Positions 36,401 to 50,100 of a stretch of DNA of 64,000 nucleotides are shown here, piece after piece. The notes under the pieces are model-generated. The model worked only from the letters and a program-made list of their open reading frames with translations. It did no database searches and had not been told where the DNA came from. A program made the position numbers and the translations under genes. The stretch lies in contig CM049316.1 in the NCBI GenBank assembly GCA_026874595.1, positions 67,792,676 through 67,856,675 on the forward strand, given 5' to 3'. This DNA is from Sipunculus nudus. Its lineage: Eukaryota > Annelida > Sipuncula > Golfingiida > Sipunculidae. The first letter of the stretch is position 1. Each line of letters begins with the position of its first letter.

Positions 36401-39400
36401 TCAGGACATGAGAGTCTTTGCTGGTATTCCGTACCTATCCTGGTAATCTCGAGAACATGAGAGTCTTTGCTAATATTCCGTACCTGTTCAGGTAACTTTG
36501 AGGACACGAGAGTCTTTTCTAGTATTGTTCAGGTAACTTCGAGAACATGAGAGTCTTTGCTGGTATTCCGTAACTGTTCAGCTAACTTCGAGGACATAAG
36601 AGTCTCTGTAAGTATTCCATACCTGTTCAGGTAACGTTGAGGACACGAGAGTCTTTTCTAGTATTGTTCAGGTAACTTCGAGAACATGATCGAGAGTCTT
36701 TGCTGGTATTCCGTAACTGTTCAGCTATCTTCGAGGACATAAGAGTCTCTGCAAGTATTCCATACCTGTCCAGGTAACTTTGAGGACACGAGAGTCTTTT
36801 CTAGTATTGTTCAGGTAGCTTCGAGAACATGAGAGTCTTTGCTGGTATTCCGTAACTGTTCAGCTAACTTCGAGGACATAAGAGTCTCTGTAAGTATTCC
36901 ATGCCTGTTCAGGTGACTTTTAGGACACGAGAGTCTTTTCTAGTATTGTTCAGGTAACTACGAGAACATGAGAGTCTTTGCTGGTATTCCGTAACTGTCC
37001 AGGTAACTTCGAGGACATAAGAGTCTCTGTAAGTATTCCATACCTGTTCAGGTAACTTTGAGGACACGAGAGTCTTTTCTAGTATTGTTCAGGTAACTTC
37101 GAGAACATGAGAGTCTTCGCTGGTATTCCGTAACTGTCCAGGTAATTTCGAGGACATAAGAGTCTCTGTAAGTATTCCATACCTGTTAAGGTAACTTTGA
37201 GGACACGAGAGTCTTTTCTAGTATTGTTCAGGTAACTTCGAGAACATGAGAGTCTTTGCTGGTATTCCGTAACTGTTCAGCTAACTTCGAGGACATAAGA
37301 GTCTCTGTAAGTATTCCATACCTGTTCAGGTAACTTTGAGGACACGAGAGTCTTTTCTAGTATTGTTCAGGTAACTTCGAGAACATGAGAGTCTTTGCTG
37401 GTATTCCGTAACTGTTCATCTAACTTCGAGGACATAAGAGTCTCTGTAAGTATTCCATACCTGTTCAGGTAACTTTGAGGACACGAGAGTCTTTTCTAGT
37501 ATTGTTCAGGTAACTTCGAGAACATGAGAGTCTTTTCTGGTATTCCGTAACTGATCAGCTAACTTCGAGGACATAAGAGTCTCTGTAAGTATTCTATACC
37601 TGTTCAGGTAACTTTGAGGACACGAGAGTCTTTTCTAGTATTGTTCAGGTAACTTCGAGAACATGAGAGTCTTTGCTGGTATTCCGTAACTGTTCAGCTA
37701 ACTTCGAGGACATAAGAGTCTCTGTAAGTATTCCATACCTGTTCAGGTAACTTTGAGGACACGAGAGTCTTTTCTAGTATTGTTCAGGTAGCTTCGAGGT
37801 CATGAGAGTCTTTGCTGGTATTCCGTAACTATTCAGGGAACTTCAGGACATGGGAGTCTTTGCTGGTATTCCGTACCTGTTCAGGTAACTTCAGGACATG
37901 AGAGTCTTTGCTGGTAATCCGTACCTGTCCTGGTAATTTCGAGAATATGAGAGTCTTTGCTAATATTCCGTACCTGTTCAGGTAACTTTGAGGACACGAG
38001 AGTCTTTTCTAGTATTGTTCAGGTAACTTCGAGAACATGAGAGTCTTTGCTGGTATTCCGTAACTGTTCAGCTAACTTCGAGGACATAAGAGTCTCTGTA
38101 AGTATTCCATACCTGTTAAGGTAACTTTGAGGACACGAGAGTCTTTTCTAGTATTGTTCAGGTAACTTCGAGAACATGAGAGTCTTTTCTGGTATTCCGT
38201 AACTGTACAGCTAACTTCGAGGACATAAGAGTCTCTGTAAGTATTCCATACCTGTCTAGCTAACTTTGAGGACACGAGAGTCTTTTCTAGTATTGTTCAG
38301 GTAGCTTCGAGGTCATGAGAGTCTTTGCTGGTATTCCGTAACTATTCAGGTAACTTCAGGACATGAGAGTCTTTGCTGGTATTCCGTACCTATCCTGGTA
38401 ATCTCGAGAACATGAGAGTCTTTGCTAATATTCCGTACCTGTTCAGGTAACTTTGAGGACACGAGAGTCTTTTCTAGTATTGTTCAGGTAACTTCGAGAA
38501 CATGAGAGTCTTTGCTGGTATTCCGTAACTGTTCAGCTAACTTCGAGGACATAAGAGTCTCTGTAAGTATTCCATACCTGTTCAGGTAACGTTGAGGACA
38601 CGAGAGTCTTTTCTAGTATTGTTCAGGTAACTTCGAGAACATGAGAGTCTTTGCTGGTATTCCGTAACTGTTCAGCTATCTTCGAGGACATAAGAGTCTC
38701 TGCAAGTATTCCATACCTGTCCAGGTAACTTTGAGGACACGAGAGTCTTTTCTAGCATTGTTCAGGTAGCTTCGAGAACATGAGAGTCTTTGCTGGTATT
38801 CCGTAACTGTTCAGCTAACTTCGAGGACATAAGAGTCTCTGTAAGTATTTCATGCCTGTTCAGGTGACTTTTAGGACACGAGAGTCTTTTCTAGTATTGT
38901 TCAGGTAACTACGAGAACATGAGAGTCTTTGCTGGTATTCCGTAACTGTCCAGGTAACTTCGAGGACATAAGAGTCTCTGTAAGTATTCCATACCTGTTC
39001 AGGTAACTTTGAGGACACGAGAGTCTTTTCTAGTATTGTTCAGGTAACTTCGAGAACATGAGAGTCTTCGCTGGTATTCCGTAACTGTCCAGGTAATTTC
39101 GAGGACATTAGAGTCTCTGTAAGTATTCCATACCTGTTAAGGTAACTTTGAGGACACGAGAGTCTTTTCTAGTATTGTTCAGGTAACTTCGAGAACATGA
39201 GAGTCTTTGCTGGTATTCCGTAACTGTTCAGCTAACTTCGAGGACATAAGAGTCTCTGTAAGTATTCCATACCTGTTCAGGTAACTTTGAGGACACGAGA
39301 GTCTTTTCTAGTATTGTTCAGGTAACTTCGAGAACGTGAGAGTCTTTTCTGGTATTCCGTAACTGTACAGCTAACTTCGAGGACATAAGAGTCTCTGTAA

Positions 39401-42399
39401 GTATTCCATACCTGTCTAGCTAACTTTGAGGACACGAGAGTCTTTTCTAGTATTGTTCAGGTAGCTTCGAGGTCATGAGAGTCTTTGCTGGTATTCCGTA
39501 ACTATTCAGGGAACTTCAGGACATGGGAGTCTTTGCTGGTATTCCGTACCTGTTCAGGTAACTTCAGGACATGAGAGTCTTTGCTGGTAATCCGTACCTG
39601 TCCTGGTAATTTCGAGAATATGAGAGTCTTTGCTAATATTCCGTACCTGTTCAGGTAACTTTGAGGACACGAGAGTCTTTTCTAGTATTGTTCAGGTAAC
39701 TTCGAGAACATGAGAGTCTTTGCTGGTATTCCGTAACTGTTCAGCTAACTTCGAGGACATAAGAGTCTCTGTAAGTATTCCATACCTGTTAAGGTAACTT
39801 TGAGGACACGAGAGTCTTTTCTAGTATTGTTCAGGTAACTTCGAGAACATGAGAGTCTTTTCTGGTATTCCGTAACTGTACAGCTAACTTCGAGGACATA
39901 AGAGTCTCTGTAAGTATTCCATACCTGTCTAGCTAACTTTGAGGACACGAGAGTCTTTTCTAGTATTGTTCAGGTAGCTTCGAGGTCATGAGAGTCTTTG
40001 CTGGTATTCCGTAACTATTCAGGTAACTTCAGGACATGAGAGTCTTTGCTGGTATTCCGTACCTATCCTGGTAATCTCGAGAACATGAGAGTCTTTGCTA
40101 ATATTCCGTACCTGTTCAGGTAACTTTGAGGACACGAGAGTCTTTTCTAGTATTGTTCAGGTAACTTCGAGAACATGAGAGTCTTTGCTGGTATTCCGTA
40201 ACTGTTCAGCTAACTTCGAGGACATAAGAGTCTCTGTAAGTATTCCATACCTGTTCAGGTAACGTTGAGGACACGAGAGTCTTTTCTAGTATTGTTCAGG
40301 TAACTTCGAGAACATGAGAGTCTTTGCTGGTATTCCGTAACTGTTCAGCTATCTTCGAGGACATAAGAGTCTCTGCAAGTATTCCATACCTGTCCAGGTA
40401 ACTTTGAGGACACGAGAGTCTTTTCTAGCATTGTTCAGGTAGCTTCGAGAACATGAGAGTCTTTGCTGGTATTCCGTAACTGTTCAGCTAACTTCGAGGA
40501 CATAAGAGTCTCTGTAAGTATTTCATGCCTGTTCAGGTGACTTTTAGGACACGAGAGTCTTTTCTAGTATTGTTCAGGTAACTACGAGAACATGAGAGTC
40601 TTTGCTGGTATTCCGTAACTGTCCAGGTAACTTCGAGGACATAAGAGTCTCTGTAAGTATTCCATACCTGTTCAGGTAACTTTGAGGACACGAGAGTCTT
40701 TTCTAGTATTGTTCAGGTAACTTCGAGAACATGAGAGTCTTCGCTGGTATTCCGTAACTGTCCAGGTAATTTCGAGGACATAAGAGTCTCTGTAAGTATT
40801 CCATACCTGTTAAGGTAACTTTGAGGACACGAGAGTCTTTTCTAGTATTGTTCAGGTAACTTCGAGAACATGAGAGTCTTTGCTGGTATTCCGTAACTGT
40901 TCAGCTAACTTCGAGGACATAAGAGTCTCTGTAAGTATTCCATACCTGTTCAGGTAACTTTGAGGACACGAGAGTCTTTTCTAGTATTGTTCAGGTAACT
41001 TCGAGAACATGAGAGTCTTTTCTGGTATTCCGTAACTGTACAGCTAACTTCGAGGACATAAGAGTCTCTGTAAGTATTCCATACCTGTCTAGCTAACTTT
41101 GAGGACACGAGAGTCTTTTCTAGTATTGTTCAGGTAGCTTCGAGGTCATGAGAGTCTTTGCTGGTATTCCGTAACTATTCAGGTAACTTCAGGACATGAG
41201 AGTCTTTGCTGGTATTCCGTACCTATCCTGGTAATCTCGAGAACATGAGAGTCTTTGCTAATATTCCGTACCTGTTCAGGTAACTTTGAGGACACGAGAG
41301 TCTTTTCTAGTATTGTTCAGGTAACTTCGAGAACATGAGAGTCTTTGCTGGTATTCCGTAACTGTTCAGCTAACTTCGAGGACATAAGAGTCTCTGTAAG
41401 TATTCCATACCTGTTCAGGTAACGTTGAGGACACGAGAGTCTTTTCTAGTATTGTTCAGGTAACTTCGAGAACATGAGAGTCTTTGCTGGTATTCCGTAA
41501 CTGTTCAGCTATCTTCGAGGACATAAGAGTCTCTGCAAGTATTCCATACCTGTCCAGGTAACTTTGAGGACACGAGAGTCTTTTCTAGCATTGTTCAGGT
41601 AGCTTCGAGAACATGAGAGTCTTTGCTGGTATTCCGTAACTGTTCAGCTAACTTCGAGGACATAAGAGTCTCTGTAAGTATTCCATGCCTGTTCAGGTGA
41701 CTTTTAGGACACGAGAGTCTTTTCTAGTATTGTTCAGGTAACTACGAGAACATGAGAGTCTTTGCTGGTATTCCGTAACTGTCCAGGTAACTTCGAGGAC
41801 ATAAGAGTCTCTGTAAGTATTCCATACCTGTTCAGGTAACTTTGAGGACACGAGAGTCTTTTCTAGTATTGTTCAGGTAACTTCGAGAACATGAGAGTCT
41901 TCGCTGGTATTCCGTAACTGTCCAGGTAATTTCGAGGACATAAGAGTCTCTGTAAGTATTCCATACCTGTTAAGGTAACTTTGAGGACACGAGAGTCTTT
42001 TCTAGTATTGTTCAGGTAACTTCGAGAACATGAGAGTCTTTGCTGGTATTCCGTAACTGTTCAGCTAACTTCGAGGACATAAGAGTCTCTGTAAGTATTC
42101 CATACCTGTTCAGGTAACTTTGAGGACACGAGAGTCTTTTCTAGTATTGTTCAGGTAACTTCGAGAACATGAGAGTCTTTGCTGGTATTCCGTAACTGTT
42201 CATCTAACTTCGAGGACATAAGAGTCTCTGTAAGTATTCCATACCTGTTCAGGTAACTTTGAGGACACGAGAGTCTTTTCTAGTATTGTTCAGGTAACTT
42301 CGAGAACATGAGAGTCTTTTCTGGTATTCCGTAACTATTCAGCTAACTTCGAGGACATAAGAGTCTCTGTATGTATTCTATACCTGTTCAGGTAACTTT

Positions 42400-45300
42400 G
42401 AGGACACGAGAGTCTTTTCTAGTATTGTTCAGGTAACTTCGAGAACATGAGAGTCTTTGCTGGTATTCCGTAACTGTTCAGCTAACTTCGAGGACATAAG
42501 AGTCTCTGTAAGTATTCCATACCTGTTCAGGTAACTTTGAGGACACGAGAGTCTTTTCTAGTATTGTTCAGGTAGCTTCGAGGTCATGAGAGTCTTTGCT
42601 GGTATTCCGTAACTATTCAGGGAACTTCAGGACATGGGAGTCTTTGCTGGTATTCCGTACCTGTTCAGGTAACTTCAGGACATGAGAGTCTTTGCTGGTA
42701 TTCCGTACCTGTCCTGGTAATTTCGAGAACATGAGAGTCTTTGCTAATATTCCGTACCTGTTCAGGTAACTTTGAGGACACGAGAGTCTTTTCTAGTATT
42801 GTTCAGGTAACTTCGAGAACATGAGAGTCTTTGCTGGTATTCCGTAACTGTTCAGCTAACTTCGAGGACATAAGAGTCTCTGTAAGTATTCCATACCTGT
42901 TAAGGTAACTTTGAGGACACGAGAGTCTTTTCTAGTATTGTTCAGGTAACTTCGAGAACATGAGAGTCTTTTCTGGTATTCCGTAACTGTACAGCTAACT
43001 TCGAGGACATAAGAGTCTCTGTAAGTATTCCATACCTGTCTAGCTAACTTTGAGGACACGAGAGTCTTTTCTAGTATTGTTCAGGTAACTTCGAGAACAT
43101 GAGAGTCTTTTCTGGTATTCCGTAACTGTACAGCTAACTTCGAGGACATAAGAGTCTCTGTAAGTATTCCATACCTGTCAGGTAACTTTGAGGACACGAG
43201 AGTCTTTTCTAGTATTGTTCAGGTAGCTTCGAGAACATGAGAGTCTTTGCTGGTATTTCGAAACTGTTCAGCTAACTTCGAAGACATAAAAGTCTCTGTA
43301 AGTATTCCATGCCTGTTCAGGTAACTTATAGGACACGAGAGTCTTTTCTAGTATTGTTCAGGATACTTCGAGAACATGAGAGTCTTTGCTGGTATTCCGT
43401 AACTGTCCAGGTATCTTCGAGGACATAAGAGTCTCTGTAAGTATTCCATACCTGTTCAGGTAACTTTGAGGACACGAGAGTCTTTTCTAGTATTGTTCAG
43501 GTAACTTCGAGAACATGAGAGTCTTTTCTGGTATTCCGTAACTGTACAGCTAACTTCGAGGACATAAGACTCTCTGTAAGTATTCCATACCTGTCAGGTA
43601 ACTTTGAGGACACGAGAGTCTTTTCTAGTATTGTTCAGGTAGCTTCGAGAACATGAGAGTCTTTGCTGGTATTTCGAAACTGTTCAGCTAACTACGAAGA
43701 CATAAAAGTCTCTGTAAGTATTCCATGCCTGTTCAGGTAACTTATAGGACACGAGAGTCTTTTCTAGTATTGTTCAGGATACTTCGAGAACATGAGAGTC
43801 TTTGCTGGTATTCCGTAACTGTCCGGGTATCTTCGAGGACATAAGAGTCTCTGTAAGTATTCCATACCTGTTCAGGTAACTTTGAGGACACGAGAGTCTT
43901 TTCTAGTATTGTTCAGGTAACTTCGAGAACATGAGAGTCTTTGCTGGTATTCCGTAACTGTTCAGCTAACTTCGAGGACATAAGAGTCTCTGTAAGTATT
44001 CCATGCCTGTTCAGGTAACTTTGAGGACACGAGAGTCTTTTCTAGTATTGTTCAGGTAACTTCGAGAACATAAGAGTCTTTGCTGGTATTCCGTAACTGT
44101 TCAGCTAACTTCGAGGACATAAGAGTCTCTGTAAGAATTCCATACCTGTCAGGTAACTTTGAGGACACGAGAGTCTTTTCTAGTATTGTTCAGGTAACTT
44201 CGAGAACACGAGAGTCTTTGCTGGTATTCCGTAACTGTTCATGTAACTTCGAGGACATAAGAGTCTCTGCAAGTATTCCATACCTGTCAAGGTAACTTTG
44301 AGGACACGAGAGTCTTTTCTAGCATTGTTCAGGTAGCTTCGAGAACATGAGAGTCTTTGATGGTATTCCGTAACTGTTCAGCTAACTTCGAGGACATAAG
44401 AGTCTCTGTAAGTATTCCATGCCTGTTCAGGTAACTTATAGGACGCGAGAGTCTTTTCTAGTATTGTTCAGGTAACTACGAGAACATGAGAGTCTTTGCT
44501 GGTATTTCGTAACTGTCCAGGTAACTTCGAGGACATAAGAGTCTCTGTAAGTATTCCATACCTGTTCAGGTAACTTTGAGGACACGAGAGTCTTTTCTAG
44601 TATTGTTCAGGTAACTTCGAGAACATGAGAGTCTTTGCTGGTATTCCGTAACTGTTCAGCTAACTTCGAGGACATAAGAGTCTCTGTAAGTATTCCATAC
44701 CTGTTCAGGTAACTTTGAGGACACGAGAGTCTTTTCTAGTATTGTTCAGGTAGCTTCGAGGTCATGAGAGTCTTTGCTGGTATTCCGTAACTATTCAGGT
44801 AACTTCAGGACATGAGAGTCTTTGCTGGTATTCCGTACCTATCCTGGTAATCTCGAGAACATGAGAGTCTTTGCTAATATTCCGTACCTGTTCAGGTAAC
44901 TTTGAGGACACGAGAGTCTTTTCTAGTATTGTTCAGGTAACTTCGAGAACATGAGAGTCTTTTCTGGTATTCCGTAACTGTTCAGCTAACTTCGAGGACA
45001 TAAGAGTCTCTGTAAGTATTCCATACCTGTTCAGGTAACGTTGAGGACACGAGAGTCTTTTCTAGTATTGTTCAGGTAACTTCGAGAACATGAGAGTCTT
45101 TGCTGGTATTCCGTAACTGTTCAGCTAACTTCGAGGACATAAGAGTCTCTGTAAGTATTCCATACCTGTTCAGGTAACTTTGAGGACACGAGAGTCTTTT
45201 CTAGTATTGTTCAGGTAGCTTCGAGGTCATGAGAGTCTTTGCTGGTATTCCGTAACTATTCAGGGAACTTCAGGACATGGGAGTCTTTGCTGGTATTCCG

Positions 45301-47600
45301 TACCTGTTCAGGTAACTTCAGGACATGAGAGTCTTTGCTGGTATTCCGTACCTGTCCTGGTAATTTCGAGAACATGAGAGTCTTTGCTAATATTCCGTAC
45401 CTGTTCAGGTAACTTTGAGGACACGAGAGTCTTTTCTAGTATTGTTCAGGTAACTTCGAGAACATGAGAGTCTTTGCTGGTATTCCGTAACTGTTCAGCT
45501 AACTTCGAGGACATAAGAGTCTCTGTAAGTATTCCATACCTGTTAAGGTAACTTTGAGGACACGAGAGTCTTTTCTAGTATTGTTCAGGTAACTTCGAGA
45601 ACATGAGAGTCTTTTCTGGTATTCCGTAACTGTACAGCTAACTTCGAGGACATAAGAGTCTCTGTAAGTATTCCATACCTGTCTAGCTAACTTTGAGGAC
45701 ACGAGAGTCTTTTCTAGTATTGTTCAGGTAACTTCGAGAACATGAGAGTCTTTTCTGGTATTCCGTAACTGTACAGCTAACTTCGAGGACATAAGAGTCT
45801 CTGTAAGTATTCCATACCTGTCAGGTAACTTTGAGGACACGAGAGTCTTTTCTAGTATTGTTCAGGTAGCTTCGAGAACATGAGAGTCTTTGCTGGTATT
45901 TCGAAACTGTTCAGCTAACTTCGAAGACATAAAAGTCTCTGTAAGTATTCCATGCCTGTTCAGGTAACTTATAGGACACGAGAGTCTTTTCTAGTATTGT
46001 TCAGGATACTTCGAGAACATGAGAGTCTTTGCTGGTATTCCGTAACTGTCCAGGTATCTTCGAGGACATAAGAGTCTCTGTAAGTATTCCATACCTGTTC
46101 AGGTAACTTTGAGGACACGAGAGTCTTTTCTAGTATTGTTCAGGTAACTTCGAGAACATGAGAGTCTTTTCTGGTATTCCGTAACTGTACAGCTAACTTC
46201 GAGGACATAAGACTCTCTGTAAGTATTCCATACCTGTCAGGTAACTTTGAGGACACGAGAGTCTTTTCTAGTATTGTTCAGGTAGCTTCGAGAACATGAG
46301 AGTCTTTGCTGGTATTTCGAAACTGTTCAGCTAACTACGAAGACATAAAAGTCTCTGTAAGTATTCCATGCCTGTTCAGGTAACTTATAGGACACGAGAG
46401 TCTTTTCTAGTATTGTTCAGGATACTTCGAGAACATGAGAGTCTTTGCTGGTATTCCGTAACTGTCCGGGTATCTTCGAGGACATAAGAGTCTCTGTAAG
46501 TATTCCATACCTGTTCAGGTAACTTTGAGGACACGAGAGTCTTTTCTAGTATTGTTCAGGTAACTTCGAGAACATGAGAGTCTTTGCTGGTATTCCGTAA
46601 CTGTTCAGCTAACTTCGAGGACATAAGAGTCTCTGTAAGTATTCCATGCCTGTTCAGGTAACTTTGAGGACACGAGAGTCTTTTCTAGTATTGTTCAGGT
46701 AACTTCGAGAACATAAGAGTCTTTGCTGGTATTCCGTAACTGTTCAGCTAACTTCGAGGACATAAGAGTCTCTGTAAGAATTCCATACCTGTCAGGTAAC
46801 TTTGAGGACACGAGAGTCTTTTCTAGTATTGTTCAGGTAACTTCGAGAACACGAGAGTCTTTGCTGGTATTCCGTAACTGTTCATGTAACTTCGAGGACA
46901 TAAGAGTCTCTGCAAGTATTCCATACCTGTCAAGGTAACTTTGAGGACACGAGAGTCTTTTCTAGCATTGTTCAGGTAGCTTCGAGAACATGAGAGTCTT
47001 TGATGGTATTCCGTAACTGTTCAGCTAACTTCGAGGACATAAGAGTCTCTGTAAGTATTCCATGCCTGTTCAGGTAACTTATAGGACGCGAGAGTCTTTT
47101 CTAGTATTGTTCAGGTAACTACGAGAACATGAGAGTCTTTGCTGGTATTTCGTAACTGTCCAGGTAACTTCGAGGACATAAGAGTCTCTGTAAGTATTCC
47201 ATACCTGTTCAGGTAACTTTGAGGACACGAGAGTCTTTTCTAGTATTGTTCAGGTAACTTCGAGAACATGAGAGTCTTTGCTGGTATTCCGTAACTGTTC
47301 AGCTAACTTCGAGGACATAAGAGTCTCTGTAAGTATTCCATACCTGTTCAGGTAACTTTGAGGACACGAGAGTCTTTTCTAGTATTGTTCAGGTAGCTTC
47401 GAGGTCATGAGAGTCTTTGCTGGTATTCCGTAACTATTCAGGTAACTTCAGGACATGAGAGTCTTTGCTGGTATTCCGTACCTATCCTGGTAATCTCGAG
47501 AACATGAGAGTCTTTGCTAATATTCCGTACCTGTTCAGGTAACTTTGAGGACACGAGAGTCTTTTCTAGTATTGTTCAGGTAACTTCGAGAACATGAGAG
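42400..47600. repeat. Recent 2,643-bp tandem duplication within the array
   Basis: Segments about 42,400-44,957 and about 45,043-47,600 appear identical wherever compared line by line, including rare variants TATTTCGAAACTG, CTAACTACGAAGACATAAAAG, TTCAGGATACTTCG and AACTGTCCGGGTATC. The offset is 2,643 bp, set by the Q blocks (GGTAGCTTCG at 42,571 and 45,214). The match breaks on the left near 42,390 (GTATGTATTCTA versus GTAAGTATTCCA) and on the right at 44,957/47,600 (TTTTCTGG versus TTTGCTGG). A more diverged third relative lies at about 31,090-33,000. Confidence 0.85.
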
Positions 47601-48410
47601 TCTTTGCTGGTATTCCGTAACTGTTCAGCTAACTTCGAGGACATAAGAGTCTCTGTAAGTATTCCATACCTGTTCAGGTAACGTTGAGGACACGAGAGTC
47701 TTTTCTAGTATTGTTCAGGTAACTTCGAGAACATGAGAGTCTTTGCTGGTATTCCGTAACTGTTCAGCTATCTTCGAGGACATAAGAGTCTCTGCAAGTA
47801 TTCCATACCTGTCCAGGTAACTTTGAGGACACGAGAGTCTTTTCTAGCATTGTTCAGGTAGCGTCGAGAACATGAGAGTCTTTGCTGGTATTCCGTAACT
47901 GTCCAGGTACTTTCGAGGACATAAGAGTCTCTGTAAGTATTCCATACCTGTTCAGGTAACTTTGAGGACACGAGTCTTTTCTAGTATTGTTCAGGTTACT
48001 TCGAGAACATGAGAGTCTTTGCTGGTATTCCGTAACTGTTCAGCTAACTTCGAGGACATAAGAGTCTCTGTAAGTATTCCATACCTGTTCAGGTAACTTT
48101 GAGGACACGAGAGTCTTTTCTAGTATTGTTCAGGTAACTTCGAGAACATGAGAGTCTTTGCTGGTATTCCGTAACTGTTCAGCTAACTTTGAGGACATAA
48201 GAGTCTCTGTAAGTATTCTATACCTGTTCAGGTAACTTTGAGGACACGAGAGTCTTTTCTAGTATTGTTCAGGTAACTTCGAGAACATGAGAGTCTTTGC
48301 TGGTATTCCGTAACTGTTCAGCTAACTTCGAGGACATAAGAGTCTCTGTAAGTATTCCATACCTGTTCAGGTAACTTTGAGGAAACGAGAGTCTTTTCTA
48401 GTATTGTTCA

Positions 48411-50100
48411 GGTAGCTTCGAGGTCATGAGAGTCTTTGCTGGTATTCCGTAACTATTCAGGGAACTTGAGAACATGAGAGTCTTTGCTGGTATTCCGTAA
48501 CTGTCCAGGTAACTTCGAGGACATAAGAGTCTCTGTAAGTATTCCATACCTGTTCAGGTAACTTTGAGGACACGAGAGTCTTTTCTAGTATTGTTCAGGT
48601 AACTTCGAGAACATGAGAGTCTTCGCTGGTATTCCGTAACTGTCCAGGTAATTTCGAGGACATAAGAGTCTCTGTAAGTATTCCATACCTGTTCAGGTAA
48701 CTTTGAGGACACGAGAGTCTTTTCTAGTATTGTTCAGGTAACTTCGAGAACATGAGAGTCTTTGCTGGTATTCCTTAACTGTTCAGCTAACTTCGAGGAC
48801 ATAAGAGTCTCTATAAGTTTTCCATACCTGTTCAGGTAACTTTGAGGACACGAGAGTCTTTTCTAGTATTGTTCAGGTAACTTCGAGAACATGAGAGTCT
48901 TTTCTGGTATTCCGTAACTGTACAGCTAACTTCGAGGACATAAGACTCTCTGTAAGTATTCCATACCTGTTCAGGTAACTTTGAGGACACGAGAGTCTTT
49001 TCTAGTATTGTTCAGGTAGCTTCGAGGTCATGAGAGTCTTTGCTGGTATTCCGTAACTATTCAGGTAACTTCAGGACATGAGAGTCTTTGCTGGTATTCC
49101 GTACCTATCCTGGTAATCTCGAGAACATGAGAGTCTTTGCTAATATTCCGTACCTGTTCAGGTAACTTTGAGGACACGAGAGTCTTTTCAAGTATTGTTC
49201 AGGTAACTTCGAGAACATGAGAGTCTTTGCTGGTATTCCGTAACTGTTCAGCTAACTTCGAGGACATAAGAGTCTCTGTAAGTATTCCATACCTGTTCAG
49301 GTAACGTTGAGGACACGAGAGTCTTTTCTAGTATTGTTCAGGTAACTTCGAGAACATGAGAGTCTTTGCTGGTATTCCGTAACTGTTCAGCTATCTTCGA
49401 GGACATAAGAGTCTCTGCAAGTATTCCATACCTGTCCAGGTAACTTTGAGGACACGAGAGTCTTTTCTAGCGTTGTTCAGGTAGCTTCGAGAACATGAGA
49501 GTCTTTGCTGGTATTCCGTAACTGTCCAGGTACTTTCGAGGACATAAGAGTCTCTGTAAGTATTCCATACCTGTTCAGGTAACTTTGAGGACACGAGAGT
49601 CTTTTCTAGTATTGTTCAGGTTACTTCGAGAACATGAGAGTCTTTGCTGGTATTCCGTAGCTGTTCAGCTAACTTCGAGGACATAAGAGTCTCTGTAAGT
49701 ATTCCATACCTGTTCAGGTAACTTTGAGGACACGAGAGTCTTTTCTAGTATTGTTCAGGTAACTTCGAGAACATGAGAGTCTTCGCTGGTATTCCGTAAC
49801 TGTTCAGCTAACTTTGAGGACATAAGAGTCTCTGTAAGTATTCTATACCTGTTCAGGTAACTTTGAGGACACGAGAGTCTTTTCTAGTATTGTTCAGGTA
49901 ACTTCGAGAACATGAGAGTCTTTGCTGGTATTCCGTAACTGTTCAGCTAACTTCGAGGACATAAGAGTCTCTGTAAGTATTCCATACCTGTTCAGGTAAC
50001 TTTGAGGACACGAGAGTCTTTTCTAGTATTGTTCAGGTAGCTTCGAGGTCATGAGAGTCTTTGCTGGTATTCCGTAACTATTCAGGGAACTTGAGAACAT
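48411..50100. repeat. 1,625-bp duplication carrying a truncated Q block (Q')
   Basis: At 48,411 and 50,036 a Q-type start (CAGGGAACTT) is joined to GAGAACATGAG instead of CAGGACATGGG. The later Q monomers are lost and an A-type monomer with GTAACTGTCCAGG follows. Both copies have the identical junction, and their 1,625-bp spacing equals 11 x 139 + 2 x 48. The junction therefore formed once and was then duplicated with its neighbourhood. Confidence 0.8.
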
